A stretch of 64,000 bases of DNA from Rathayibacter sp. VKM Ac-2759 (GTDB lineage Bacteria; Actinomycetota; Actinomycetes; Actinomycetales; Microbacteriaceae), in NCBI RefSeq assembly GCF_009834225.1, contig NZ_CP047176.1:2852001-2916000 (forward strand), in the 5' to 3' direction. The position numbers and the translations under genes were made by a program. Below, piece after piece: positions 16,382 through 25,278 of this stretch. The notes below the pieces were generated by a model. It was given only the letters and a program-made list of their open reading frames with translations, made no database searches and was not told the DNA's origin. Position 1 is the first letter of the stretch, and each line of letters starts with the position of its first letter.

Positions 16382-17421
16382 CGCAGGCGGGGAGCGATTT
16401 CCTCCGCGACCGCGCGGAGGATCCTCCGGTGCGACTCGACCCCGCCGACCGCGGGCAGCGTGATCGTGAGGGCGTCCGCCTCTGCGAGGGCCGGATCGGC
16501 GTTCAGGGACGCGACGATCTCGTCGACACCGCCGAGGTGGAGCGGGCTGAAGCGCATCGGCGCGGCGATGATCGAGCGGTCGGCGGTGCGGGGGCGGCCG
16601 TCCTCGTCCATCCGCCCGAGGTAGCCGTCGATGAACGGCCGGTGCGCCTCCTCGTCGGCCGCGCTGAGCAGCGGGAGGACGATGCGCCCGGCGGTCACCC
16701 GCGACGTGCGGCCGGGGTGGGCCGCGGCGAAGGCCTCGCGGTAGGCGCGGATCTGCGCGGCCTGCTGCTCGGCGAACGGCAGCCCCGTCTCCTCCGTGTT
16801 GAGCGTGGAGACCTGGAGGTGCATGCCCTGCTCGCCCGCGCGCACCGCGGACGACGTGGTGCCCGCGCCGTACCAGAGGCGGTCGGCGAGTCCCGGGGCG
16901 TGCGGCTGTTGGATCAGCGGATCGCCGACCGGCACCGACATCAGCGCCGACTCGGCGATGCCGAGCGTCGCCCCCGAGAGGGCCTCGCGCAGGCGCACGA
17001 TCCGCTCCTGCGCCTCGGCGCGGAACTCGCGGTCGGCCTGGCCGAACACGCCGTCGAAGACGGAGGAGAGGTGGGCGAAGCCGCCGCTCACGCCGAGGTC
17101 GAGCCGGCCTCCCGAGAGCAGGTCGACGGTCGCCGCGTCTTCGGCGAGCCGCACCGGGGACTCGTAGCGCGCCCCGATCACCGCGGTGCCCAGGCGGAGG
17201 CGGCGCGTGCGCTGCGAGGCGGCCGCGAAGAAGGTCATCGGCGAGGCCAGGAAGCGCTCGAAGTGGCGCACGCGCACCCAGCCGGTGTCGTAGCCGAGCT
17301 CCTCCGCCAGCTCGAACAGCGCGAGGCCGTCCTCGAGGCTCTGCGCCGCGTCTCCGGGCCGCTCGGGCCCCTCCGGGTACGGCACGAAGGTCAGGAAGTC
17401 GAGTCCGAGGCGGCGGGTCAC
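16378..17421 (-). CDS. LLM-class flavin-dependent oxidoreductase
   Basis: 347 residues of the bacterial luciferase-like family, distinct from the one at 2516. Seen: LGLDFLTFVPYPEG at the N-terminus, RTRRLRLGTAVIGARYESPVR and LLSGGRLDLGVSGGF (flavin phosphate site), and the C-terminal SIIAAPMRFSPLHLGGVDEIV. Probably an FMN-dependent monooxygenase or reductase; substrate unknown. GTG 17421 has TAGCGT six bases upstream. Its stop overlaps the convergent channel gene by four bases. Confidence 0.85.
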   Translation of the reverse strand: MTRRLGLDFLTFVPYPEGPERPGDAAQSLEDGLALFELAEELGYDTGWVRVRHFERFLASPMTFFAAASQRTRRLRLGTAVIGARYESPVRLAEDAATVDLLSGGRLDLGVSGGFAHLSSVFDGVFGQADREFRAEAQERIVRLREALSGATLGIAESALMSVPVGDPLIQQPHAPGLADRLWYGAGTTSSAVRAGEQGMHLQVSTLNTEETGLPFAEQQAAQIRAYREAFAAAHPGRTSRVTAGRIVLPLLSAADEEAHRPFIDGYLGRMDEDGRPRTADRSIIAAPMRFSPLHLGGVDEIVASLNADPALAEADALTITLPAVGGVESHRRILRAVAEEIAPRLR

Positions 17422-17427
17422 CCGATG

Positions 17428-17433
17428 ACGCTA
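17428..17433 (-). promoter_or_regulatory. -10 box of a leaderless promoter
   Basis: TAGCGT on the minus strand, six bases before GTG 17421. Confidence 0.65.
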
Positions 17434-17455
17434 CCGCGCCCGCCCGGAACGACGG

Positions 17456-17497
17456 ATCGGCCGGGGCCCGCTGCCGGAGCAGCGGACCTCGGCCGAT
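17456..17497 (-). terminator. Terminator downstream of sucCD
   Basis: ATCGGCCG...CCGCTGC pairs with GCAGCGG...CGGCCGAT around a four-base loop. It lies just after the 104-bp repeat element in the sucD 3' region. Confidence 0.7.
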
Positions 17498-17498
17498 G

Positions 17499-17602
17499 AC
17501 CGCGGAGCTCCGCGGGGTGAGATGCAAGGCGGAGGGGGGCGCGATACCGGAGGCATCGCAACCGAGGACAACGCCGCAGACCGCCCCGCGGAGCTCCGCG
17601 GT
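17499..17602 (-). repeat. 104-bp structured element, copy 1 (sucD 3' region)
   Basis: Outer arms ACCGCGGAGCTCCGCGGGG (17499-17517) and its exact complement (17584-17602) enclose a core beginning TGCAAGGCGGAGG. The core has a CGATACC-GGA-GGCATCG hairpin and ends ACAACGCCGCAGA. The core matches copy 2 at 32393-32496 without gaps, but the outer arms differ. It starts five bases after the sucD stop. Assigned to the strand of sucD; orientation is uncertain. Confidence 0.85.
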
Positions 17603-17606
17603 AGGC

Positions 17607-18494
17607 CTAGAGGGTCGCGAAGACCTCGCGCAGGAGGTCGGCCGTCTCGGACGGCGTCTTGCCGACCTTCACGCCCGCGGCCTCGAGGGCCTCCTTCTTG
17701 GCCTGCGCGGTGCCCGCCGAGCCCGAGACGATCGCGCCGGCGTGGCCCATCGTCTTGCCCTCGGGAGCCGTGAAGCCCGCGACGTAGCCGACGACCGGCT
17801 TGGTGACGTTGGCCTTGATGAAGTCGGCGGCGCGCTCCTCGGCGTCTCCGCCGATCTCGCCGATCATCACGATCGCCTTCGTCTCGGGGTCGGCCTCGAA
17901 CGCGGCGAGCGCGTCGATGTGCGTCGTGCCGATGATCGGGTCGCCGCCGATGCCGATGGCGGTCGAGAAGCCCAGGTCGCGCAGCTCGTACATCATCTGG
18001 TAGGTCAGGGTGCCCGACTTCGAGACGAGGCCGATCGGTCCCTTGCCCGTGATGGTCGCGGGCGTGATGCCGACGAGCGACTCGCCCGGCGTGATGATGC
18101 CGGGGCAGTTCGGCCCGATGATGCGGGTCTTGTTGCCCTTCTCCTGCGCGTAGGCCCAGAACTCGGCCGAGTCCTGCACCGGGATGCCCTCGGTGATGAC
18201 GACGAGGAGGCCGATCTCGGCGTCGATCGCCTCGATGACGGCGTCCTTCGAGAAGGCGGGCGGGACGAACGCGATCGAGACGTCGGCGCCGGTGGCCTCG
18301 ATGGCCTCCTTGACGGTGCCGAAGACGGGCAGCTCGACGTCGCCGTGGGTGACGGTCGTGCCGGCCTTGCGGGCGTTGACGCCGCCGACGACGTTCGTGC
18401 CGGCCTTGAGCATCAGCGCGGTGTGCTTGGTGCCCTCGCCGCCGGTGATGCCCTGGACGATGACCTTGGAGTCCTTGTTGAGGAAGATCGACAT
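17607..18494 (-). CDS. sucD: Succinyl-CoA synthetase, alpha subunit
   Basis: 295 residues. Converts succinyl-CoA to succinate with ATP or GTP formation in the TCA cycle, as a complex with SucC. Seen: [15 protein letters not shown] (CoA-binding Rossmann domain), [27 protein letters not shown], and the phosphohistidine region [21 protein letters not shown]. It starts 34 bp after sucC. A 104-bp structured element and then a terminator follow. Confidence 0.98.
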   Translation of the reverse strand: MSIFLNKDSKVIVQGITGGEGTKHTALMLKAGTNVVGGVNARKAGTTVTHGDVELPVFGTVKEAIEATGADVSIAFVPPAFSKDAVIEAIDAEIGLLVVITEGIPVQDSAEFWAYAQEKGNKTRIIGPNCPGIITPGESLVGITPATITGKGPIGLVSKSGTLTYQMMYELRDLGFSTAIGIGGDPIIGTTHIDALAAFEADPETKAIVMIGEIGGDAEERAADFIKANVTKPVVGYVAGFTAPEGKTMGHAGAIVSGSAGTAQAKKEALEAAGVKVGKTPSETADLLREVFATL

Positions 18495-18528
18495 GCTTGT
18501 TCTCTGATTCCTTGAGTCGTCGGGGTCG

Positions 18529-19692
18529 TTACGCGGCGGCGAGTGCGGCGGCCTTGTCGGCGCCCTCGTCCATCGTCGCGGCCAGGGTGATGAGCGGGTT
18601 GGCGGCGGCCTCGAGGATCGCGCGGCCCTCCTCGACCTTGTTGCCGTCGAGGCGCACGACGAGCGGCTTGGTCGCCGAGTCGCCGAGGATCTCGAGCGCC
18701 TGCAGGATGCCGTTGGCGACGGCGTCGCAGGCGGTGATGCCTCCGAAGACGTTGACGAAGACGCTCTTGACCTGCTCGTCGCCGAGGATCACGTCGAGGC
18801 CGTTCGCCATCACCTGGGCGGAGGCTCCGCCGCCGATGTCGAGGAAGTTGGCCGGCTTCACGCCGCCGTGGCGCTCGCCCGCGTAGGCGACGACGTCGAG
18901 CGTGGACATGACGAGGCCCGCGCCGTTGCCGATGATGCCGACCTCGCCGTCGAGCTTCACGTAGTTGAGGTCGTTCTCCTTGGCCTTCGCCTCGAGCGGG
19001 TCGGCGGCGTCCTTGTCCTCGAGCGCAGCGTGCTCGGGGTGGCGGAAGCCGGCGTTCTCGTCGAGCGAGACCTTGCCGTCGAGCGCGACGATGTCGCCCT
19101 CCTCGGTGAGGACGAGCGGGTTCACCTCGACGAGGGTCGCGTCCTCGCCGGTGTAGACGTCGTAGAGCGTGACGAGCACGGGGGCGACCTTGGCGATCAG
19201 CTCCTCAGGGAACTTCGCCGCGCGGGCGATCTCCTCGGCCTTGGCGAGGTCGATGCCCTGGCCGGGGACGACCTCGACGCGTGCGAGGGCGTCGGGGCGC
19301 TCGACGGCGAGCTGCTCGATCTCCATGCCGCCCTCGTAGGAGGTGAGCGAGAGGTAGGAGCGGTTGGCGCGGTCGAGCAGGACCGAGAAGTAGAACTCGC
19401 GGTCGATGCGGGCGCCGCCGGCGACCATGACGCGCTTGACGACGTGGCCCTTGATGTCGAGTCCGAGGATCGACTGCGCGGCCGCGAAGGCGTCGTCGGC
19501 GGTCTTCGCGACCTTGACGCCGCCGGCCTTGCCGCGGCCGCCGATCTTCACCTGCGCCTTGACGACGGTGACGCCGCCCAGCTTCTCGGCCGCGGCGCGC
19601 ACCTCCTCGGGCGTATCGGCGACGATGCCCGGGAGCACGGGGACGCCGTACTTCTCGAACAGATCACGGGCCTGGTATTCGAAGAGATCCAC
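18529..19692 (-). CDS. sucC: Succinyl-CoA synthetase, beta subunit
   Basis: 387 residues, the normal length. ATP-grasp fold at the N-terminus ([36 protein letters not shown]), metal-binding VEVNPLV, and the C-terminal subunit-contact domain with [16 protein letters not shown]. Start is GTG 19692, giving M-DLFEYQ; no upstream in-frame start fits the family. First gene of the sucCD operon. Confidence 0.98.
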   Translation of the reverse strand: MDLFEYQARDLFEKYGVPVLPGIVADTPEEVRAAAEKLGGVTVVKAQVKIGGRGKAGGVKVAKTADDAFAAAQSILGLDIKGHVVKRVMVAGGARIDREFYFSVLLDRANRSYLSLTSYEGGMEIEQLAVERPDALARVEVVPGQGIDLAKAEEIARAAKFPEELIAKVAPVLVTLYDVYTGEDATLVEVNPLVLTEEGDIVALDGKVSLDENAGFRHPEHAALEDKDAADPLEAKAKENDLNYVKLDGEVGIIGNGAGLVMSTLDVVAYAGERHGGVKPANFLDIGGGASAQVMANGLDVILGDEQVKSVFVNVFGGITACDAVANGILQALEILGDSATKPLVVRLDGNKVEEGRAILEAAANPLITLAATMDEGADKAAALAAA

Positions 19693-19824
19693 GCTGCATT
19701 CCCATTCCGCGCCGAGCGCGCTTGCGTTTCGAGTCCGGAGGTGGCCCGGAGCTCCGCGCGCGACGGCACGGTCCTGGGCCGCGCCGAGTCTACTCCGCAC
19801 TCTCGGGGCGCTTCCCGCGCGGCG

Positions 19825-19830
19825 TAGCGT
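19825..19830 (+). promoter_or_regulatory. -10 box of a leaderless promoter
   Basis: TAGCGT, six bases before GTG 19837. Confidence 0.65.
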
Positions 19831-19836
19831 GGGACG

Positions 19837-20625
19837 GTGCCCTCCTCCGCCCGACCTCCCGCTCAGCGCGACGTCTTCCGCGAGGGCGTCTTCCTCGTCG
19901 CGGGGGCGCGGGCGATCCTGCTGCAGGTGGCGCATCCGTCGGTCGGCGCGGGCGTCGCCGAGCACTCCGACTTCGCGCACCGCGCCCTCGGCCGCCTCCA
20001 CGGCACCCTCGGCTACCTCTACGCCCTGCACTACGGGTCGGAGGAGGACGTCCGCACCGTGCGCAGGCGCGTGAACCGCGCCCACGGGCCGGTCCGCGGT
20101 GCGGGCTACACCGCGTTCGACCCCGAGCTGCAGCGCTGGGTGGCCGCGACGCTCACGCAGTCGATGCTGCAGCTGCACGAGGGGGCCTTCGGGCGGCTGA
20201 GCGCCGAGGAGGCCGACGAGATCGTGCACCGCTCGCGCGTCGTCGGCACGGCGCTGCAGATGCCCGAGGAGCTCTGGCCCGCCTCGCGCGCCGCCTTCGA
20301 CGCCTACTGGGAGGCGGAGGTCGCACGCCTCGAGGTCACCCCCGCGGCGAGGCGGGTCGCGCACGACCTGCTCGGCGGCGGCATCGCGGCCCGGTGGCTG
20401 CGCCCGTTCGGCCCCTACCTCCGCCTGATGACCGCCGGGCTCCTGCCGCCCGCCGTCCGCGCCGGCTTCGGCTTCCGCTGGACGCCGCGCCAGGAGGCGC
20501 GGTTCGAGCGCGCCCTCGAGCGCACCTTCGCGGTCTACCGCCTACTGCCCGCGGCCGTCCGGACGGCACCCAGCCGCTACTACCTGGCCCGGGTGCGGGC
20601 CGAGTCGCTCAGAAGCCGGGAGTGA
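19837..20625 (+). CDS. MpaB-like oxygenase, DUF2236 family
   Basis: 262 residues. Family hallmarks: an early [24 protein letters not shown] segment (conserved QVAHP), a central helical HGPVRG...[12 protein letters not shown] region, and a [16 protein letters not shown] motif. Members are heme-dependent or latex-clearing/MpaB-type oxygenases; the His in QVAHP is a likely ligand. No secretion signal. Substrate unknown. Its last 17 bases overlap the convergent gene at 20609-20923. Confidence 0.8.
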   Translation: MPSSARPPAQRDVFREGVFLVAGARAILLQVAHPSVGAGVAEHSDFAHRALGRLHGTLGYLYALHYGSEEDVRTVRRRVNRAHGPVRGAGYTAFDPELQRWVAATLTQSMLQLHEGAFGRLSAEEADEIVHRSRVVGTALQMPEELWPASRAAFDAYWEAEVARLEVTPAARRVAHDLLGGGIAARWLRPFGPYLRLMTAGLLPPAVRAGFGFRWTPRQEARFERALERTFAVYRLLPAAVRTAPSRYYLARVRAESLRSRE

Positions 20626-20923
20626 CGGTCCAGCCCGCGTAGGCCGCGAGCTCGAGTCCGAGCGCCTGCGCCGCCGCGCGCGCCTCCTTCTGGCCGCGCT
20701 CATCGCGGACGTCGACCGTGATCGGCACGCTGTCGCCGAAGCCCGCGACCGAGACGCGCGCGCTGGTCGGGCCGCTGTAGAGGGGCACGTGCGCGTCGGA
20801 CGTGCGACCGCCCACCACCCGCGAGCCGGTCGCCTCGGCGATGACCGCGAGGGCGAACGGGGCCGTCACCACCGCGTCCGTGTACAGGGCCGCCTCGCCC
20901 CAGTGCCGACCGTCGTCACCCAT
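20609..20923 (-). CDS. Small protein of unknown function
   Basis: 104 residues, no family recognised. It has no membrane segment or signal, is mixed alpha/beta in character, and ends [16 protein letters not shown]. Support for a real gene: ATG 20923 has TACAGT exactly six bases upstream, and the composition looks like protein (AVVTAPFALAVIAEATGSR). It overlaps the 3' end of the MpaB-like gene by 17 bases on the opposite strand. The C-terminal part (VRDERGQKEARAAAQALG) is strongly charged and helical. Confidence 0.6.
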   Translation of the reverse strand: MGDDGRHWGEAALYTDAVVTAPFALAVIAEATGSRVVGGRTSDAHVPLYSGPTSARVSVAGFGDSVPITVDVRDERGQKEARAAAQALGLELAAYAGWTVTPGF

Positions 20924-20929
20924 GCTCCG

Positions 20930-20935
20930 ACTGTA
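20930..20935 (-). promoter_or_regulatory. -10 box of a leaderless promoter
   Basis: TACAGT on the minus strand, six bases before ATG 20923. Confidence 0.6.
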
Positions 20936-21026
20936 CGTCGAGACCGCGACCGGACATCGAGACTCCCGCTCCGCCGCCCCGGAGAGGAGGATGGACCTGT
21001 CGTGGCACTCGATGAGGAGGCGCACC

Positions 21027-21881
21027 ATGGACGCGGTCGTGGTCGGAGTCAGCGGTTCGGATCGGAGCGTCGACGCCCTGCGCTGGGCGCTGGACTTCTC
21101 GAGGGCCCATCGGCTGCCGGCCGATCTGGTGACGGTGGTCGAACCGGTGCGGGCCCGCCTCGCCGGCGCGGATGCGGAGCACCGACGGCTCGCGGGCGAG
21201 ATCCTCGAGGAGGCGCGAGCCCTCGCCGTGGCCGAGTTCCCCGAGGTGCGCACCCGGACGCGGCTGCTCGAGGGCGAGCCGGTGCACGCGCTCGCCGACG
21301 CGGCGCCCGCCCGTGCCCTGCTCGTCCTCGGCGCCCACCCGCTGGCCCGGCGCGGAGGCGCGGTGAGCGCTCCGATCGCGATCCGCGTGGCGGCGGCGTC
21401 GCGCTCGGCCGTCGCGCTGATCCCCGGTGCGACGGCGGAGCCCCGGGTCGGCGTCGCGGTCGGCGTCGACGGCTCCGAGGTCTCGCTCGAGGCGATCCGG
21501 CTCGCCGCGACCGAGGCCGATCGCCTCGGCGAGCCGCTCCTCGCCCTGCACGCGTGGCAGCTGCCGGGCGCGTGGGCCGACTCGGTGCCGGTCGAGCGGA
21601 TCGTCATCGACGCGATCGAGGAGGACGAGAACCTCGTGCTCGCCGAGTCGCTGGTGGGCCTTCGCGACACGTGCCCCGATCTCGAGGTGCGGCCGATGCT
21701 CGTGCGCGGCGATCCGGTCGAGCGGCTCGCCGCGCTGGCCGCCTCGAGCCGGCTGCTCGTGGTGGGGAGCCACGGCCGCGGTGCCTTCCTCCGTCTGCTG
21801 CTGGGCTCCGTCAGCCACAGCCTGGCGCTGACGGTCCCCGGCCCCCTCGTGATCCTCCGGCACCGCTCGCTCACTCGCTGA
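21027..21881 (+). CDS. Universal stress protein with two tandem Usp domains
   Basis: 284 residues with two Usp domains (about 1-140 and 145-284). The second has the ATP-binding pattern VVGSHGRGAFLRLLLGSVS (G-2x-G-9x-G(S/T)); the first has LLVLGAHPLARRGG and lacks it. ATP-binding stress proteins of this type respond to hypoxia or starvation in actinobacteria. ATG 21027 is chosen because GAGGAGG lies six bases upstream; an ATG at 21012 would add five residues but loses that site. An acyl-CoA ligase gene follows after 89 bp. Confidence 0.9.
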   Translation: MDAVVVGVSGSDRSVDALRWALDFSRAHRLPADLVTVVEPVRARLAGADAEHRRLAGEILEEARALAVAEFPEVRTRTRLLEGEPVHALADAAPARALLVLGAHPLARRGGAVSAPIAIRVAAASRSAVALIPGATAEPRVGVAVGVDGSEVSLEAIRLAATEADRLGEPLLALHAWQLPGAWADSVPVERIVIDAIEEDENLVLAESLVGLRDTCPDLEVRPMLVRGDPVERLAALAASSRLLVVGSHGRGAFLRLLLGSVSHSLALTVPGPLVILRHRSLTR

Positions 21882-21970
21882 GCATCCGGTGCGCAGCGCT
21901 TGAAGGGCGGCGGAGCCGGATCTACCGTGGAGGACCGCACCCGCGGTGGTCGACGACGACTGGAGCACCG

Positions 21971-23563
21971 ATGAGCATCACCGACACCCGATCCGCCGAC
22001 GCTCCCGCCGCTCCCCCGCCCACGACGGGGTTCGGCTCGGTCTCGGTCGCGGCGATCCTCTCGGAGGCGGCCCGCCGCACCCCCACGACGATCGCGATCC
22101 GCGTCGGCCCCCTCGCCGTCGACTACGCCACGCTCTGGGACCAGACCCGCGCCTACGCCGGCGCGCTGCGCGCCCGCGGCATCGGTCCGGGCGACCGCGT
22201 CGCCCTCCTGATCCCCAACGTCCCGGACTTCCCGCGCGGCTACTTCGCGGTGCTCGCGCTCGGCGCGGTCGTCGTGCCGGTGCACGCGCTGCTCAAGCAC
22301 GACGAGATCGCGTACGTCCTGCGCGACTCCGGGGCGAAGGCCCTCGTCTGCGCCGCGCCGCTCCTGGCCGAGGGCGCGGCCGGCGCGGCCCTCGCGGGCG
22401 TACCGGTGCTGAGCGTGCTGGTGCCGGAGGACGCCGGCACTCCGTTCCCGCGCCTCGAGGACCTCGCCGCCGAGGCGGAGCCCATCGACGGCTACGTGCC
22501 GCGCTCACCCTTCGACACCGCCACGATCCTCTACACGAGCGGTACGACCGGCCGGCCCAAGGGAGCCGAGGGGACGCACTTCGCGATCGTGTCGCAGTCG
22601 GACGTGCTGCTGATGAACACCTTCGACCTGCACCAGGGCGACGTCGTGCTGGGCGCACTGCCGCTGTTCCACACCTTCGGTCAGGTCTGCGCGATGAACA
22701 CGGCGTTCCGCACCGCGGCGACCGTGGTGCTCGTGCCGAAGTTCGACGGCGACGCGGCGCTCGAGGCGATGATCGCGCACGGCTGCACCGTGTTCGAGGG
22801 CGTCCCCACGATGTACGTGGCACTGCTCGACGCGGCGACGCGGCGCGAGGACCGCCCGCCGCTGCGCTACGCGGTGTCGGGAGGCGCGGCGCTGCCGGTC
22901 GCCGTCATCGAGCGGTTCCGCGAGGTCTTCGGTGTCGAGATCTACGAGGGCTACGGGCTCACCGAGACCTCCCCCGTCGCGACGTTCAACCACGTCGGAG
23001 TCCCGCCGCGGGCCGGCACCGTGGGCACGCCGATCTGGGGCGTGGACGTCGAGGTCGCCCGAGCCGAGGTGACGGACCGGGTGGAACTGCTCCCCCGCGG
23101 CGAACTCGGCGAGATCGTCGTCCGCGGGCACAACCTGATGAAGGGCTACCTCGGCAACCCGGCGGCGACGGCGGAGGCGGTCGTCGACGGCTGGTTCCGC
23201 ACGGGCGACCTGGGCACGAAGGACGAGGAGGACTACATCCGGATCCTCGACCGCACGAAGGACATGATCATCCGCAACGGCTACAACGTGTATCCCCGCG
23301 AGGTCGAGGAGGTGCTCATCGGGCACCCCGCTGTCGCGAACGCCGCTGTCTTCGGGATCCCCCACGACACGCACGGCCAGGAGATCCTGGCCGCCGTGGT
23401 GCTCGGGTCCTCGGCCTCGGCGAGCGCCGACGAGCTGATCGCCTACGCGAACGAGCACCTCGCCGCCTTCAAGTACCCGCGTCGCATCGAGTTCGTGGAG
23501 GCGCTTCCGCTCGGTCCGAGCGGCAAGGTCCTGAAGCGCGAGCTCGTCGTGCGCTACTCCTGA
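21971..23563 (+). CDS. Long-chain fatty-acid-CoA ligase family, AMP-forming
   Basis: 530 residues of the ANL superfamily: activates a carboxylic acid as acyl-AMP, then transfers it to CoA. Seen: P-loop TILYTSGTTGRPKGAEGTH, A5 motif YEGYGLTETSP, A7 GWFRTGDLG, hinge DRTKDMIIRNGYNVYP, and the C-terminal catalytic Lys in GPSGKVLKREL. Chain-length preference cannot be told. ATG 21971 has GGAG five bases upstream. Preceded by a universal stress gene on the same strand. Confidence 0.93.
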   Translation: MSITDTRSADAPAAPPPTTGFGSVSVAAILSEAARRTPTTIAIRVGPLAVDYATLWDQTRAYAGALRARGIGPGDRVALLIPNVPDFPRGYFAVLALGAVVVPVHALLKHDEIAYVLRDSGAKALVCAAPLLAEGAAGAALAGVPVLSVLVPEDAGTPFPRLEDLAAEAEPIDGYVPRSPFDTATILYTSGTTGRPKGAEGTHFAIVSQSDVLLMNTFDLHQGDVVLGALPLFHTFGQVCAMNTAFRTAATVVLVPKFDGDAALEAMIAHGCTVFEGVPTMYVALLDAATRREDRPPLRYAVSGGAALPVAVIERFREVFGVEIYEGYGLTETSPVATFNHVGVPPRAGTVGTPIWGVDVEVARAEVTDRVELLPRGELGEIVVRGHNLMKGYLGNPAATAEAVVDGWFRTGDLGTKDEEDYIRILDRTKDMIIRNGYNVYPREVEEVLIGHPAVANAAVFGIPHDTHGQEILAAVVLGSSASASADELIAYANEHLAAFKYPRRIEFVEALPLGPSGKVLKRELVVRYS

Positions 23564-23723
23564 GCCCGGCCCCAGCGGGCCACGCGCGGTCGCCTCCGCC
23601 CGCCGCGCACCGCGCTCCCGGCGTGTGGACGGGATGTCTCCAGCCCCGAAAGGGGGCCAGGCGATTCGGCGCGCGTGACGCATGCTGAGGCAGCTCTCAG
23701 CCCGCTCGAGGAAGAACCCGCCT

Positions 23724-24644
23724 GTGACCCGCCAGACCCCTCCCCCACTGCCGTCCGCCCGCCGGACGCAGGATCGACGCACACCGCTGCGTCTGGGCTC
23801 CCACCGGCTGACGCGCCTCCGCCTCACGCCCCTGCAGTGGATCGGAGGCGGAGCGACCGCGTTCGTCGCTCTGATCGGCCTGCTCACGGGCGGGATCTGG
23901 TCGGCCGTCATCATGACCGGGCTGATCCTCCTGGTCACCGCGCTGTACGGAGTCGCCCTCCGCCGCCCCACCTGGCTCGGGCTGCCGAGGAGGCGGGGAG
24001 CGTCCGGCATCGCCGTCGCCGCAGCCCTCGCCGCTCTCGTCCTCGGATCGGCCGCCTACGGTGCAACCGCCCCGGCGCCCGTCGCGCAGACCGAGGTCGC
24101 CGCGAGCACTCGGACTCCGGAGGTGCCCGCTGCCCCCGCCGCGCAGCCGACGGCGGCACGCACCGCGACGCCCACTCCGACCCCGACGCCGACGCCGACC
24201 GTGGTCGTCACCACCGAGACGGTCACCGAGACGGTCGTGATCCCGCGGGCGGCCCGCACGGAGGACGACCCGAACGCCGACCAGGGCACCAGCACCTTCG
24301 CGGCCGGCGTCGACGGGGTGCTCACGCGCACCTTCGAGGTCGTGAAGCACGACGGCGCCGAGGTCTCGCGCTCGCAGACCTCGGAGGCGGTCACCACCGC
24401 GACCATCGACGACGTCACTCGCGTCGGGACGAGGGTCCCGCCCCCTGCACCGGCACCGGAGCCCGACACCGCTTCGGGGTGCGATCCCCACTACTCCGGT
24501 GCCTGCGTCCCCATCGCATCCGACGTCGACTGCGCCAGCGGCTCCGGGGACGGGCCTGCCTACGTCCGAGGTCCCGTCACCGTGGTGGGAGCCGATCCCT
24601 ACCGTCTCGACAACGACGGCGACGGGATCGCCTGCGACTCCTGA
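23724..24644 (+). CDS. Surface protein with G5 and excalibur (calcium-binding) domains
   Basis: About 306 residues. Two or three hydrophobic segments (around 35-80 and 92-115), a Pro/Thr linker (ATPTPTPTPTPT), then a G5-like domain (FAAGVDGVLTRTFEVVKHDG through TRVGTR), a second Pro-rich stretch, and a C-terminal excalibur motif with four Cys and the calcium-like loop DNDGDGIACDS. Such proteins sit on the outside of Gram-positive cells; the G5 domain is thought to bind cell-wall sugars. GTG 23724 is preceded by GAGGAAG; ATG 23682 is an alternative start. Confidence 0.75.
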   Translation: MTRQTPPPLPSARRTQDRRTPLRLGSHRLTRLRLTPLQWIGGGATAFVALIGLLTGGIWSAVIMTGLILLVTALYGVALRRPTWLGLPRRRGASGIAVAAALAALVLGSAAYGATAPAPVAQTEVAASTRTPEVPAAPAAQPTAARTATPTPTPTPTPTVVVTTETVTETVVIPRAARTEDDPNADQGTSTFAAGVDGVLTRTFEVVKHDGAEVSRSQTSEAVTTATIDDVTRVGTRVPPPAPAPEPDTASGCDPHYSGACVPIASDVDCASGSGDGPAYVRGPVTVVGADPYRLDNDGDGIACDS

Positions 24645-24659
24645 TCCCCCGCTCGACCC

Positions 24660-25274
24660 TCAGCCGAGCAGCGACCAGACGACGGAGGCGAGCACCGCGC
24701 CGACGAGTCCGCCCGCGAGCACCTGAGCCGGGGTGTGCGCGCCGAGGCGGACGCGCGACCAGCCGGTCCACAGCGCGATCGGCACGGTGACGACCAGCGA
24801 CCACGGACCGTAGGCGATCAGCACCACCACCGCGCAGGTCGCGACGACGGCGGCGTGCCCCGACAGCTTCCAGGCGAGGTTGACCACTCCGACGGCGACG
24901 ACGACCGCGACGGTCACGAGGCCGAACGTCGTGACGGCCGGAGGCGCGCCGAGCGCGGCGAGCAGCACCAGCCCGACGGCGATCGAGACCAGGGCCAGGC
25001 CGATGGGCAGCGCCCGCTCGCGCCGGTCGGGCACGTGGTGGTCACCGCGGATCCGGCCCGAGCGCATCAGCAGCCGGATCACGAGGTAGGGCAGCACGCC
25101 GACGAACAGCGCGGCGAGCGCGCCCCAGGCGACGCCGAGCAGCGGAGGATCGGCCACCCTCGCGCCGACGACGACCGGCACGAGCACGGCCAGCACCGCC
25201 GGAGAGAACGCCTCCGTCGCGATCCGCGCCGCGAGCGGCCCACGGACCTCACCGCTCACCGGCGGCACCGCCAC
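24660..25274 (-). CDS. PAP2-like membrane phosphatase
   Basis: 204 residues, about six membrane helices. PAP2 motifs two and three are present: the SGH of KLSGHAAV and R-L-G-AHTPAQVLAG with the nucleophilic His. The first motif (K-x6-RP) is weak, reading only GDHHVPDRRER, so activity is less certain than for the PAP2 at 27782. Its start lies four bases after the pcrA stop, so it is probably co-transcribed with pcrA. Lipid phosphate is the likely substrate. Confidence 0.75.
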   Translation of the reverse strand: MAVPPVSGEVRGPLAARIATEAFSPAVLAVLVPVVVGARVADPPLLGVAWGALAALFVGVLPYLVIRLLMRSGRIRGDHHVPDRRERALPIGLALVSIAVGLVLLAALGAPPAVTTFGLVTVAVVVAVGVVNLAWKLSGHAAVVATCAVVVLIAYGPWSLVVTVPIALWTGWSRVRLGAHTPAQVLAGGLVGAVLASVVWSLLG

Positions 25275-25278
25275 GACC

